From contig NC_091120.1 of the NCBI RefSeq assembly GCF_040183065.1, positions 72,194,708-72,258,707 of the forward strand: DNA of 64,000 nt. Reading direction: 5' to 3'. Shown piece after piece: positions 25,391 to 36,655 of this stretch (the stretch's first letter is position 1; the number at the start of each line of letters is the position of its first letter). The notes below the pieces were generated by a model. It did no database searches, had not been told where the DNA came from, and was given only the letters and a program-made list of their open reading frames with translations. The stretch is from Periplaneta americana (Eukaryota > Arthropoda > Insecta > Blattodea > Blattidae). A program made the translations under genes and the position numbers.

Positions 25391-26363
25391 AAAAACAAAA
25401 TGATTATTACAGGCCGTATTTACTCATGGGTGGCATTTTTTTGTACAGAACTGTACTCGAACTATGAAAATTAGAGAAATGTAATACAGGCGCGCATATG
25501 ACACAAGCATTCTACATTAATTTTTATATGAAGGTGTGAGAATGATGTAGTCCTAAGCCACACAGACGACATTTTACAAAAGAGCGTATTGAAGGTTTAA
25601 AGTCCATGCTATTAAGTGCAATATCATAATTTCTTCAGCGTATACTTACGTCATTTGTTGAGTATTTTTATAGTAGCTTCCCCATAATATGTGTAAGTAA
25701 TGAACTCGCACAAAAAAAACATTTTTAAGTGTGGCTTTGGACTATCTCATTCTCACCTCTTCATGTACCAGAACAACAGGTAATTAATTTAAATAATACA
25801 TAACAGAAAAAACGGCTGTCTGATTATAATACAAGAATATAATTGTCACACGTGCATCCCAGAATTGAAGCTTATAGAAGCTTGAAAGTCGCTTAATTGT
25901 TACATGTTTTTTCAAAGCAAAATTATACCTACCATATATCAACACTGACAACTTATTGATTAAATACCTGACATTTAAAGAGTCTGCTTGATTAGAAAAA
26001 AAGGAATAATTCGACTTTAAAATTATGAATTTATTTATGTTTAATATTTTCTTTCTTCTATTATTTATATCGTATTATTTATAGAAAATTTCAAAATCAT
26101 TCCATTGTTCATTAATTTTTTTAAATTCAGTTTTCAATACTTTAAATTTTACTAATGTGAAAAATATCTATTATTAATCTTGGCAGTTGAAATATGAAGT
26201 AGCACACAAGTCTCTGCTGCCTTGGCTCCTCTATTAAACGCAAACATGAGAACAAATCGATAATGTTCTTTTTTCACTTGACACTCCAGTTTTATTTATC
26301 CCACGAAAAGCAGAAACTTTCCGCAAATCCGCAAAATACGAGGCGCATTTACAAGCGTAACAC

Positions 26364-26558
26364 CACAGTCTAGTAAGCTTATATACAGTCACGAAGCTTG
26401 AGTTGATGAGGTTGCTAGGAGCAATAAACTGTGCAGGTACTATTTCGCATTGTCTGTAATGAGGCGATAGTAGCGATCCTAGTGGTTAGCAACTATCTAT
26501 GGATGCATAGGCCTATTTACTACATATTAAGCTTCGTGACTGTATATACTAGACTGTG
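26364..26558. mobile_element. 195-bp MITE with 7-bp target duplication
   Basis: Ends CACAGTCTAGTAAGC and GTATATACTAGACTGTG are inverted, with GTCACGAAGCTT also mirrored inside. The flanks GTAACAC at 26357-26363 and 26559-26565 are identical. No ORF. A truncated relative lies at 55859. A 7-8 bp duplication fits hAT-like or similar superfamilies. Confidence 0.8.
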
Positions 26559-26814
26559 GTAACACTTCAAATGACAAATGATAAACAGTCTCGTAACATT
26601 GCTGTGTTGTGATGAACAAAAACGCTACGACTTTATAAATCAAGCTAATAATGAAATTAGAAAAGGAAAAGAAAAATCATTACTCGGTATGCTTCTGAAT
26701 CTTGGATGCAGGATTGTGTTTTCAAATATGAGTCTTTTCTTCTAATCTTGCCTTTTAAACAACAATATTAAAATTAAACATTAATAACAATTATTATTAG
26801 TATCATTTCGTTTA

Positions 26815-27065
26815 AAGCTGTTTTCAAATGCAGAGGTTATTCAGAATCAAAATTTAACATACGTGAGAAATGGCAACTTTGTCTGGAACCCTCTATACGG
26901 GACAGTGTTCTTTTACGAGCTGTGTATCTGTGACACTGAACTTCCAGCTTTTGTTTCTCTCTCGGAAGAAGCCATGTTAAGATTTCATCGCCCTAACCAG
27001 GTATTAAAATCGCGAACCATGAGTCCAACGGCCAGCATGGTAACCGCAAGACGACAGAAGACGAC
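26815..27065 (-). repeat. SINE family D, copy 3
   Basis: GCTGTTTTCAAATGCAGAG, GTGTTCTTTTACGAGC and ACGGCCAGCATGGTAACC appear in the same order as in the other D copies. In reverse complement the right side gives the tRNA-like head. Confidence 0.45.
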
Positions 27066-27514
27066 AATAACATTTTACGAAACACTATCTGTCCATCTCA
27101 TATTACAAGGACATAAACACAATTACAAACATCCTATATAGAGATTAATTAAATTAATGACATCTGTGTGTATTTAACCTCAGTCATAGGATTACACATT
27201 AAACGAATTATTTAAATTATCACAGAAATAGGACGAATGTCTCATTTCTAAGGTTGTAGTCAAAGTATACAGTAGAAAACGACGTATATTCCCCTGCTTT
27301 TCCTCTTTATTTACTTTATGCACTCTATTTATTCTGCAAATGTTCGCTTTCTGAAAGAGAGTTTTACTCTTGTCCATTCTTACAGCAAATTTAAACCAAC
27401 ACAGAAAGACTGAAGTTACACGGCACAAAACTTTAATTAAATCGTGACTGTCGTGGTAGAGAAAGTAACTTCTTATATAGGACCTATCTCCATTTCAACT
27501 TTTATTTATACAGT

Positions 27515-27715
27515 TTTAGTCCGTTGTTTAACGATCCTGTATCAACTACTAGGTTATTTAGCGTTGTTCGAATGCTCGCCACATGATTATCCGACATTCA
27601 TCTTACAATTGGGTAAAACCACGAGAAACAACAAAATCAGGGAAAAAACCCAAACTGGAAACGAACCCAGGTCCGAGTGCAGCTCCGGATCAGCAAGCAT
27701 TACATTACAGTATCT
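27515..27715 (-). repeat. SINE family C, copy 2
   Basis: Reads TTTAACGATCCTGTATCAAC, TAGGTTATTTAGCG, then GAACCCAGGTCCGAGTGCAG and CTCCGGATCAGCAAG, so the tRNA-like head lies at the right end (minus orientation). Confidence 0.6.
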
Positions 27716-27865
27716 CATTTAATTAAAATACAAGGCGAGCCATAAAAAGCAGACAAATTTCAAAAGACATCATTGTACATATTATTAAATTAACATTACT
27801 GCAATTAAATATACAGTACATACATAATCTGTAAACTAAAGTAATTGCTGAATGCTTATTGCTGT

Positions 27866-28862
27866 TCACTTCTTAAACATTCTATGCTTGACATGAACGC
27901 CATCATAAATTATGCACTCGTCCACTCTGTCTAGCACTGCATTTATCAATCTGCGTAGCATGACTTGAGGAATTGCTTCAATTTCAGCTTCAATTAGTTC
28001 CTTTAGTGCAACGATACTGTTGGGACTGGTTTTAAACACTTTACTTTTGAGGTAACCCCAAAGAAAAAAATCGCATGCAATTAGATCAGGTGACTTTGCT
28101 GGCCATGGAATATTGTCATGTCGGAAAATGACTAGGTTTGGAAACATCTATCGAAGGATCCCTATACATCCCCGAGCAGAGCCGTATCTCCGTTCTGTTG
28201 CCACCACAACCCTTCAAAGTTACGTCCAATGTTGTTAATCCAGGGAATCATAAAAATCTGCAGCATGTGAATGTAGCGATTTGAGTTATTATTCGACCAA
28301 GGCCAGTGGAGTCCTGCAGCCCGGAGCCGTGGCGCTACTGCTCCTGCGTTCGTAATACCGCATCGCGATAGTTCACATTTCGCCCGCGGTTCCACTCGCC
28401 TTAGTGAAGTAATAACAGTAACTGCAACACCGTCCTGGTTCCCAAAGAAATACGGCCCAATGATCCCAAATGAACTTATTGCACATCACACAGTAACCTT
28501 TGCACTGTGCACAGGACGGTGATGTATTAACTTAGGGTTCTCAGGAGTCCACCCCGATAAATGAAAGTTGGCTTCATCTGTCATGATAAGATTGTTTAGT
28601 AAGTTGTCATCTTCCAGCTTTTCCGTAAATTACTCACAAAAACGTAGACGATTCTCAATATCACGGCTGTTATTTCGTGAACAATCTGGTCTTTTACGGC
28701 TAAAAGCTAAGGTCCTTATGCGAAATGCGACGAACAGTGGTATTTGTCACTTACAGAGCCGTCGAATGACGTCGAGCAGATCGCTTAGGACTTCGAAGAA
28801 CTGCTTCGCGAACTCTGTCTATATTTTCTGGAGTGCGAACATTGTACCATAATCCCCAACAT
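27866..28862 (-). pseudogene. Mariner-like transposase pseudogene
   Basis: Minus-strand pieces in order: VRTPENIDRVREAVLRSPKR (N-terminal helix-turn-helix region), LIMTDEANFHLSGWTPENPK, VHSAKVTVWCAISSFGIIGP, NRYIHMLQIFMIPW, WWQQNGDTALL, and finally PWPAKSPDLIACDFFLWGYL with VLDRVDECI at the end. This is the full order of a Tc1/mariner-superfamily DDE transposase. It is broken by frameshifts, by a small unrelated insert near 28290-28395, and by loss of the residue after QNGDTA. Inactive. Confidence 0.75.
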
Positions 28863-29850
28863 AGTCCAAGAAGGTCCATAAGGTGGCGGGATGCTAAGGC
28901 TCTCACCTGTACAGACAATTGGCATTAATGGCAGTAGGGATGTCAGTCCTACGTGCCTGCTACCTTAACCTGCAAGGAAATACCACTAATACTATTCCTT
29001 TCAGTTCAGGCTGAGTAAACTCCAGGGCTGCAACGTCTGTGGTTCAAAAACTAGAGCGCAGGTCTTCCATCCAGATGGCCCTGATTCGATTCGAGGCCAG
29101 ATCGTAATGGAATTTTAGTGAACAAAGCAGAAGTTGCAGGGGGTTTTCTGGGGTACTCCTCATTCCTCTATCGTTCCACTAACACCCTCAGCCTCATTTT
29201 CTCTATCATCTGGAATTGCAAAAATAAGCCAGGGCGAATTAAGTCTTGCGGGTAGTAGATGTACAGGTTTCCGATGCTTATATACTCGTAGAACGACTTG
29301 GTACTCCCGGTCCCTGAGACTTATTAGACTACTCGTGTGCGAATGGCATCTGGCTTAGGATGAACCACCTTCCAGCTGACGATGACAGGAAAGACTTGGA
29401 GCTTCTGGACCCTGGGCTTATCAGGCTACTCGCCGGTGGAACGGGACCTGGGTCTATCAGGAATTTTGGCAGGATCGAATGGCAGGAACATAGGACTCAC
29501 GAATGCCACCCAGACCACCTATCGAACGTGGACAATCACCGCATATATAGGGTGCACAAGGAGTCACAAAGTTTCTAAGTGTATCATTCGTCCCTGGGCC
29601 AGTCCTCGTAATGTCAAGCCAAGCGAAATCCCAGGTCTATAGCGCGGCCAGAAGGATTAGATCAGCGGTCATCAGCACACTGCACCCTCGGCCTAGCGTT
29701 TCTTACCCGCAGAGAAGAGACTGCACTATGATGCATCCGTGGCTACTGGCGGGTATGCTTTCTCCCTCTTCCTGCTGCACGACGGGTCATATCACGTTGC
29801 TCCGCTTACCCTTTATCCATTTCAGCAAGTGCTGACGACCACTGTATTAT
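28863..29850 (+). repeat. Unclassified GC-richer repeat with tRNA-like start
   Basis: Base composition shifts sharply to about half GC compared with the flanks. Near 29010-29105 a tRNA-like block is seen (GCGCAGGTCTTCCATCC and GATTCGATTCGAGGCC). Downstream are short ORFs in several frames without recognisable domains. It looks like a long SINE or a chimeric repeat. It could also be old transferred or coding DNA, but no frame is supported. Confidence 0.3.
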
Positions 29851-29964
29851 TTCATTTGTGCCCCATTTGTGCACATTGTCTTTTAAAATATCATTAATGT
29901 CAGCTTAAGATCGTCGAAATCTTACTAAATCCCGTAGGCCTACTTCAGCATGATACATTGGTTA

Positions 29965-30635
29965 AGGGTGATTTACACTGTACTGGTTTTATTCGCTGTG
30001 AACAAGTGTCTTTAGTCTCTAGCAAATTCACTGCCAAAAACTTCGAAAAGACGCTGCTTATTTTGTTAGCTAGCGACTAATTTTCAATTCGCAGTGTATA
30101 AAAGACGCAGCTGAAAAGTGAACATGTCCAACTTTAATGCTCCCTCAAAGCGGTAAGAGAGCGACTGGAGATTAGATCTGCCTTCTGCGCATGCGCGAGA
30201 CGACCTGATGACTACATAGAGTATGCTTCTTCTGTATGATTGATTGGATGTATCTTCTTCAAAAGCTGTTCAAATTTTTCACTCGTCAATCTTAACACTT
30301 TGCTATAGGCTACGTGACTGGGTCCTCCAATGCTAGTTAACCTCCGACCTATCCATTTTTTGTATCCACACTCTTCTTTTTGTTTTCTGCTTGTTTACAC
30401 AATCGCGCATTTGGGCTTGAATAACTAGTGCACAAAGCGTAACAGTGACTCGAATAACATCTTCCTCTACACCATGACACTTAACGCTGGCAACTTACTA
30501 CTTTTTACTAACACAGTGAAAACGTTAACAGCTAGCGAATTTTGTAGCCAGATATTCGCTCCGGGAAATCGTCAAAGTGGCGGCAGAAGAAGATAGCGAT
30601 TAGCGTCAAAACCAGCATCGTGTAAATCAACCTTT
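29965..30635. mobile_element. DNA transposon remnant with about 38-bp inverted ends
   Basis: Left GGGTGATTTACACTGTACTG then GTTTTATTCGC; right, in reverse complement, AGGTTGATTTACACGATGCT then GGTTTTGACGC. About 670 bp, no transposase recognised. Flanking triplets TTA and TGA are only a weak target match. Confidence 0.6.
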
Positions 30636-30764
30636 GAAATATGAAAGCGACAGAAAATATACAAACAAAAACTACAAATTTAATAAATGCTGGTAATATT
30701 GTTTTGGTCCCGCGTCATAGTCACGTGATCTAAAGCATCATACCTTTGAAAATTCTAAATTATG

Positions 30765-30905
30765 GTTTATGTAACGACGCTCGCAACTGCCGAGGTTATA
30801 TCTGAATCGCCGATGTGCCGGAATTTTGTCCTGCAGGAGTTCTTTTACATGCCAGTAAATCTACTGGCATGAGTCTGTCGCATTTAAGCACACTACCCAG
30901 GCCGA
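30765..30905 (-). repeat. SINE family A, internally deleted copy
   Basis: Keeps the 3' part (AACGACGCTCGCAACTGC, CCTGCAGGAGTTCTTTTAC, TTTAAGCACACT) and then jumps to CCCAGGCCGAC, the extreme 5' end, so most of the tRNA head with the B box is gone. Confidence 0.8.
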
Positions 30906-31385
30906 CACCATACCTTGAACAAATGTTACCGCATGAGTACTGATTCGAGTCCTCATGAGAAACAACACATTTTCTCATTAAATTTCGCCCGGTGCCCACC
31001 CAGTATCGTGATGAATTTTAAAACTAAAATGAGGAGCGAAATCCGATTTCGAAAGTCAGCTCTAAGGGCTGAGGTTATCATCGTGCTCATCACGCGGTAC
31101 TCTTGTACTCACTGGATGAAGCATGTGAACGTGAAGCCAGTAGCCGGCTGGTTTGCCTTGGCCATCTGTGGACTGCGGCGCCAAAGATTTTTTAAAAATG
31201 TTGTTTTTGATTTTCTTTAGTCACATATGGATCTCTATTTAGCCCGCATAAGAGAGTTATAGAACATACAATATAGAAATATTATTGTAATTATATCTGC
31301 ATATGACTGGTAGAGCATACCCTCTGAAAGTTTTACGTATACTGCACAGTCCAAGACTTTTTACGAATATTAAGTCGTCTTATAG

Positions 31386-31735
31386 TAGGGTGACCAGATT
31401 CACATCGATAAAAAAAGAGAACATTGTTCGAAAAAAGAGTGCAGAAAATATGTACTTAGATTTAGGCTTAGGCCCATATTAAACTTTAAATTACGTCAAT
31501 ATCTATTTATTACAAAATATTTACGGTACAGATTTAGGCTTGTATCATATTAAAAGTATGTTAATATCTATTTTATAACAAAATAACTATGAAAAAACTT
31601 AATAATAATGATTTTACAGTTAGCTATATATGAAAGTCTTGGGAACTATAATAAAATTATTAAAGAGATCAGAAAATATCTGTTTATATCCTAAAAAGGA
31701 CATGTCCGGATAAAAGAGGGTGTCTGGTCACCCTA
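31386..31735. mobile_element. 350-bp TIR element (TAGGGTGACCAGA ends)
   Basis: TAGGGTGACCAGATTCAC at the left and GTGTCTGGTCACCCTA at the right are inverted. Flanks CTTATAG and CTCATAG match at 6 of 7 positions. The right subterminal part has GGACATGTCCGGATAAAAG. No coding capacity; non-autonomous DNA transposon. Confidence 0.65.
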
Positions 31736-31889
31736 CTCATAGATAATGTTTGTTTTTAAGTTTGGTATTTTGTAAAACTTTAAGGATTTTCTTTAGTTAG
31801 CAAACGCAATTTACAGGACGCTATGGTTATTATTGCGTACTGAGAGCGTGTAACAGTCGTCAATTTTATTAATACAAATAATATAAGAT

Positions 31890-33080
31890 GGAGGTGATAA
31901 AATTTGAGATCACAGTCCTTCCAAAACACAACCGAAACAAGATTATAAAGCTGCTATCGTAGCTCGAAAAATATATGAAATCGAAGGTCAAGGTGTTGTT
32001 ATTGAACGTGTAGCACAACGATGGTTCTGGCGTTTCAATAATGGAGGAGAAGACATTAAAGAGTAACAACGTCCTAGAAAACCTAAGGTATGGAATACTG
32101 AGAATACACGCAGAGTAATGGAAGACAATCCAGAAAACTATACTTGTAGATTGGCAGAAGAACTTGGTGCTCTAAAAGATTCGATACATCTCCAAATTAA
32201 GACGCTTAGCAAATCATACGGAAGTTGCAGTTCTCTACTCCATGAATTGATTCCTGAATAAGCTTAAAGCAGAATGGATAACAACTATCGTCAGCTCATA
32301 GATAATCCCATGGATGATAGATTTATCACATGTGATGAGAAATGGGCTTATTACCACAGCCTTCACACTTCAAAACAGTAGATCGAGCACCTACCAAAGT
32401 TGTCGTTCAAATCATTTCGGCACCAAAGTTGTCGTTCAAATCATTTCGGCCCCAAAGTAATGTTACTTTCCTAGTGAATTTTTGAAGGCGTTAGTCACTG
32501 TGGGTGCTATTCATAGACATTTCGCAGCACGCGCTACGAGCGTACTAAGCTAGCCCCGGCTATCCACTGGTTACTTGTACAGAATTCAAATCATATCCTA
32601 TCGCTAACACTGGTTTATGAATACGAAAAACGCTGATCATCCACCGGAAGCCCGCGCTAAAAATGTTTATGAATACGGCCCTGTAAGTTTGTTCCAAATG
32701 GACGTACAGTCGCTAAGAACTTTATTCTCAACAGCCAGAACGAGTTCATGAAGGTTTCAGAAAAAGTTCCCGGCATTAGATAAGCGAAATGGAATGCTGT
32801 TGCAACAGGACAGTGCGAGACTCAGAACCGCTCTAACTACCATGGCAAAGATCGTGGAATTGGGAGGAATAGAACTGTTACCACACCCAGCATACAACCC
32901 TGATCTTGCGCCTTCACATCATAATTTGTTTTGATCCATGGCCCATTTCCTGCTTGCAAAACTTTCCAAAAGTTGGAAGCCGTTGTAATGCATATCACCG
33001 AATTCTTCTCATTAAAAACCATAAAATGGTACTAACGTAGAAAAACACATCTCGGTGAAAGGTGGCTCACGACAATAGAA
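31890..33080 (+). pseudogene. Mariner transposase pseudogene (DD34D type)
   Basis: Fragments in order: KAAIVARKIYEIEGQG and VAQRWFWRFNNGG (helix-turn-helix), RLAEELGALKDSIHLQIKTL, DRFITCDEKWAYYH (first catalytic Asp, about 32318-32360), FVPNGR, LLQQDSARLRT (second Asp, about 32798) and GIELLPHPAYNPDLAPS (third Asp region). Stops and frameshifts are frequent. A 29-bp unit is duplicated in tandem at 32393-32450. A 180-bp MITE at 32502-32681 interrupts the gene between the first and second Asp. Confidence 0.85.
32502..32681. mobile_element. 180-bp MITE, copy 2, nested in mariner
   Basis: The same length and nearly the same sequence as 18906-19085. Flanks TGT (32499-32501) and TGT (32682-32684) form a 3-bp duplication. 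The mariner frame reads up to the left flank and continues after the right one, so the boundary is defined independently. The 3-bp site suggests PIF/Harbinger. Confidence 0.9.
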
Positions 33081-33361
33081 TGTAATGGCATTTTGGGTAC
33101 TATTAATATTATATTAATTCCTTTTCACAACATACCCCAACTAAAATTTTGCTCTAAGAATGATATTACTTCCGAGCAGACAGGGTATTTTCGGTCCCGA
33201 TACTGAACATTAGGTGTTTTTCAGTTGCAGAGAGGTGACTGAAATCATTGCTACGCTGCTTCCGTACGCTAAGTCTTGTCGCTTTGTAAGACCGAAAATC
33301 CGCTGTCTGCTTATGAGACAGTAGGCCTTTCTGTATGAAGTGATATAGGTCAACTTACTTA

Positions 33362-34330
33362 CAACTTACAAATGGCTTTTAAGGAACCGGGAGATTCATT
33401 GTCGCTCTCACATAAGCCCGCCACTGGTCCCTACCCTGTGCAAGATTAATCCACTCTCTACCACCATATCCCACCTCCCTCAAATCCATTTTAATATTAT
33501 CCTCCCATCTACGTCTCGGCCTCCTCAAAAGTCTTTTTCCCTCCGGACTCCGAACTAACACTCTATATGCATTTCTGGATTCGCCCATACGTGCTACATG
33601 CCCTGCCCATCTCAAACGTCTAGATTTAATGTTCCTAATTATATCAGATGAAGAATACAATGCATGCAGTACTGCGTTGTCTAACTTTCTCTAGTAACTT
33701 CATCCCTTTTAGCCCCAAATATTTTCCTAAGAACCTTATTCTCAAACACCCTTAATCTCTGTTCCTCTCTCAAAGTGAGAGTCCAAGTTTAACAACCAGT
33801 ATGTGTGGAGAACAACCGGTAATATAACTGTTTTATAAATTATAATTTTCAGATTTTTTGACACCAGACTAGATGACAAAAGCTTCTCAACCGAATAATA
33901 ACAGGCATTTCCCATATTTATCCTACGCTTAATTTCCTCCCGAGTGTCAATTATATTTGTTACTGTTGCTCCAAGATATTTGAATTGTTCCACCTCTTCG
34001 AAAGATAAATCTCCAATTTTTATATTTCCATTTCGTGGAATATTCTGGTCACGAGACATAATCATATACCTCGTCTTTTCGGGGTTTACTTTCAAACCTA
34101 TCACTTTACTTGCTTCAAGTAAAATTTTCGTGTTTTCCCTAATCGTTTGTGGATTTTCTCCTAACATATTCACGTCATCTGCATAGACAAGAAGCTGATG
34201 TAACCCGTTCAATTCTAAACCCTCTGTGTTATCCTGAACTTTCCTAATGGCATATTCTAGAGCGAAGTTAAAAAGTAAAGGTGATAGAACATCTCCTTGC
34301 TTCAACCCGCAGTGAATTGGAAAAGAATCA
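33362..34330 (-). mobile_element. LINE family 1 with RT catalytic motif
   Basis: The ORF 33742-34305 includes [20 protein letters not shown] and [18 protein letters not shown], the RT palm with the YADD catalytic pair, then [11 protein letters not shown] second ORF, 33379-33660, carries the RRLRWAGHVARMGESRNAY tail. A small deletion near 33690 and a frameshift near 33740-33800 separate the two. This is the longest family 1 copy here. It is truncated at the RT and lacks the endonuclease. Confidence 0.85.
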
Positions 34331-34397
34331 GACAGAACCTGGCCTATAGGTCAACATCAAGAAGAAATATAGATAAATAGACGGTAGCAAGAATACT

Positions 34398-35025
34398 AGG
34401 GTCCATACCTGTGGAGTAATGGTTAGCGCGTCTGATTGCAAACCAGGTGGCCCGGGTTCGAATCCCGGTCGGGGCAAGTTACCTGGTTGAGGTTTTTTCG
34501 GGGTTGTTCGTCAATCCAAAACGAGCAAATGCTGTGTAACCTTCGGTGCTGGACCCCGACATTACATTATTACCTATTAATTGACCCTATTGGGCCTGCT
34601 GTGTAGTGCTGTATATTGAATTTATTAACATGGTGTTGTATTTGCTCTGCAATTTGCCAATTATAGCTATGCCTACATTTTGCATTTTTGGGTGTGATGT
34701 CTGTACTTGGCTCTTTTTAATTTGTTTTTATTTGGTGTTTTTCATTTATATCTGTATCTGTCTTTTTTATTTAGTTGGTATTTATTTGTTTTTTTTCCTT
34801 CCCTTTTCCCTTTTCCATTTTTAATTTGTAATTACACTTGTATCTGTTTTACCTCTTTTTTCGTGTTGTATGCAATATTTTTTTTATCTGTACTGTGTAT
34901 TGTAATTGGGGCTTTGCCCTGTTGTGGACATAAATAGATAAATAAATAAATATTTCTTTCATTTCATTCAGACGGTAAATAACCTGAGATGTTAATACAG
35001 CGTCGTAAAATAACCCACTATAAAA
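34398..35025 (+). repeat. SINE family B interrupted by a LINE 3' end
   Basis: The head at 34403-34475 has TGGAGTAATGGTTAGCGCG (A box) and GGGTTCGAATCCCGG (B box), then TACCTGGTTGAGGTTTTTTC and GCTGGACCCCGAC near 34549. The SINE tail (TTTCATTCAGACGGTAAATA to ACAGCGTCGTAAAATAACC) reappears at 34965-35020. Between them lies an unrelated LINE end. Confidence 0.8.
34575..34958 (+). mobile_element. LINE 3' UTR nested in a SINE
   Basis: A T-rich segment ending GGGGCTTTGCCCTGTTGTGG then ACATAAATAGATAAATAAAT, a typical CR1/Jockey-like 3' end with an (AAAT)n tail. Hydrophobic ORFs in it reflect only its T-richness. Confidence 0.55.
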
Positions 35026-35224
35026 AAGAATACCAGGAACATGAAGTCACACTGCCTAGGTAATAATAAAAAAAATTAATATAGGCCTATTTAATTAAAA
35101 AATAATCAAACGAAAAAAAATTCACGAATCTAAACTTAAACGTAATGTAGGAAACTGAAATAGTGAAAGAAATAATTTTATTGCCGCTATGGATTTTATT
35201 ATAAACACGAAGTGTTACAACTAA

Positions 35225-35360
35225 TAAACATGTTCGGTTGCTGTGCGCCTGGCGAGCACGTTGAGTAACCCGGGTCCAGCCTGGCGTCGCGGCGCGGCGG
35301 GCGAACTGGAGCGCAGTTTGCTTGCGTCTCTGGGGGAGATGGGACCCGCTCCATTGACAG
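35225..35360 (+). promoter_or_regulatory. CpG-rich block, candidate untranslated first exon
   Basis: A sharp island of GC and CpG (for example GTCGCGGCGCGGCGGGCG) sits in AT-rich DNA and ends in ACAG followed by GTAGGC, a good splice donor at 35361. No long ORF leads into the donor. It could be the first exon and promoter region of the four-TM gene, whose start codon lies 7.8 kb downstream behind a possible acceptor at 43098. If spliced that way, the ATG at 35339 would open a 9-codon upstream ORF. It could instead be an unrelated GC-rich repeat. Confidence 0.35.
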
Positions 35361-36477
35361 GTAGGCCACCATTCTGGCGTTCTGTTGCTATTTATGAGAC
35401 TTACAACACTACTGTTTTGTTATTTGTTCAGAATTAAAGTCAGTCTGACTATTACAAAAATATTGGGAGGAAAGATAGTAAATAAGTGTATTAATTTAAT
35501 GAATGTTAAAATTAAATGTTACTTACTACAAGGGGGACAAGGAAACAGAGGAGGTGAGTGAGTAGCTGAGTGCTCTGACCGCTTTATACTGCGGTTTTGA
35601 TTTTATAGGAAGCTAAATAAGTGTCAGAGACGATACAAAAAATCTCCACCTACATATCTGCCAGAATTTCTTCTTTGACGCTTTCGCTTCAGAAATTTAA
35701 CTTTTCTGTCAACGAGGAAAGAGAACTCTTACAAAATTTTGCTATAGTCATTTAAGTGATAATAAGGTTTTTGTTAACACAGTGACGTATGTGATGATAT
35801 AATCAAAGTCACATTTTTTCCTTTCAATTACAATACTAGTGTCGTTACTATTATTATCACCAAATAAGTCTACATTGTTTCTGTTACATATTGAAACCAC
35901 ACCAGTTTTCATCGTACTTCCTCAGTCACAGTTTCAGAAATAGTGAGTTTCTCCTGTAAAACTTATTGTTAGTATTATTATTATCCCCAAGTACAGAAAT
36001 TGTGAATATTCAGTGCAAGTTATGCCGTGTAGCGGACAGTTTCTTCAGTAGTAACTCCAGAGTAAACTTTAGACTCACAATGATTCGTTGTCATTAATAT
36101 ATTATTACTATCATTATCGCGTATAAGTATGTTTAAATACAATGTCTCTCTTTTCATTTGCAAGATTAATTGGCCTTTGTGTAAGGAGTATGACACAGGT
36201 TACATAAGGAACTTCCTTGACAATCAGATCCGGAGTACACGATTATTTTCCGAAACACTTTATTACTATTATATTACTTTAGTGTTGTGTTTATTATTAT
36301 TATTATTATTATTATTATTGTTTTTGTTGTTGATCTCCTTTAAGGTTATGTGTTCCTAGTTTTATGTTATCCTGCACTGTCTTAAGCCACGCCGACCACG
36401 TGACCACGTAATTCCGCCTGTCATTATTTAAGGGTGTTTAAATAATTCCAAAACAGAAAAGAACAGAACACGACAAC

Positions 36478-36594
36478 GTATTATTATTATTATTTTTATC
36501 ATCATCATCACCATCATAATCATTACTATCATTATTATTATTTGTTGAATTTTGCTCTCTTTTGAGATATATTGCTCAGCTGATGATGATGATG

Positions 36595-36627
<33 letters not shown>

Positions 36628-36655
36628 GTAATAATAATAATAATCCAAATATTGT
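36478..36655. repeat. Inverted ATT/AAT microsatellite pair
   Basis: (ATT)n with ATC units on the left and (GAT)(AAT)n on the right could pair as a hairpin. Confidence 0.8.

Noticed and set aside
34606-34937. Hydrophobic ORFs that look like membrane proteins
   Set aside because: They fall in a T-rich LINE 3' UTR, where T-rich codons give Phe/Leu by composition alone.
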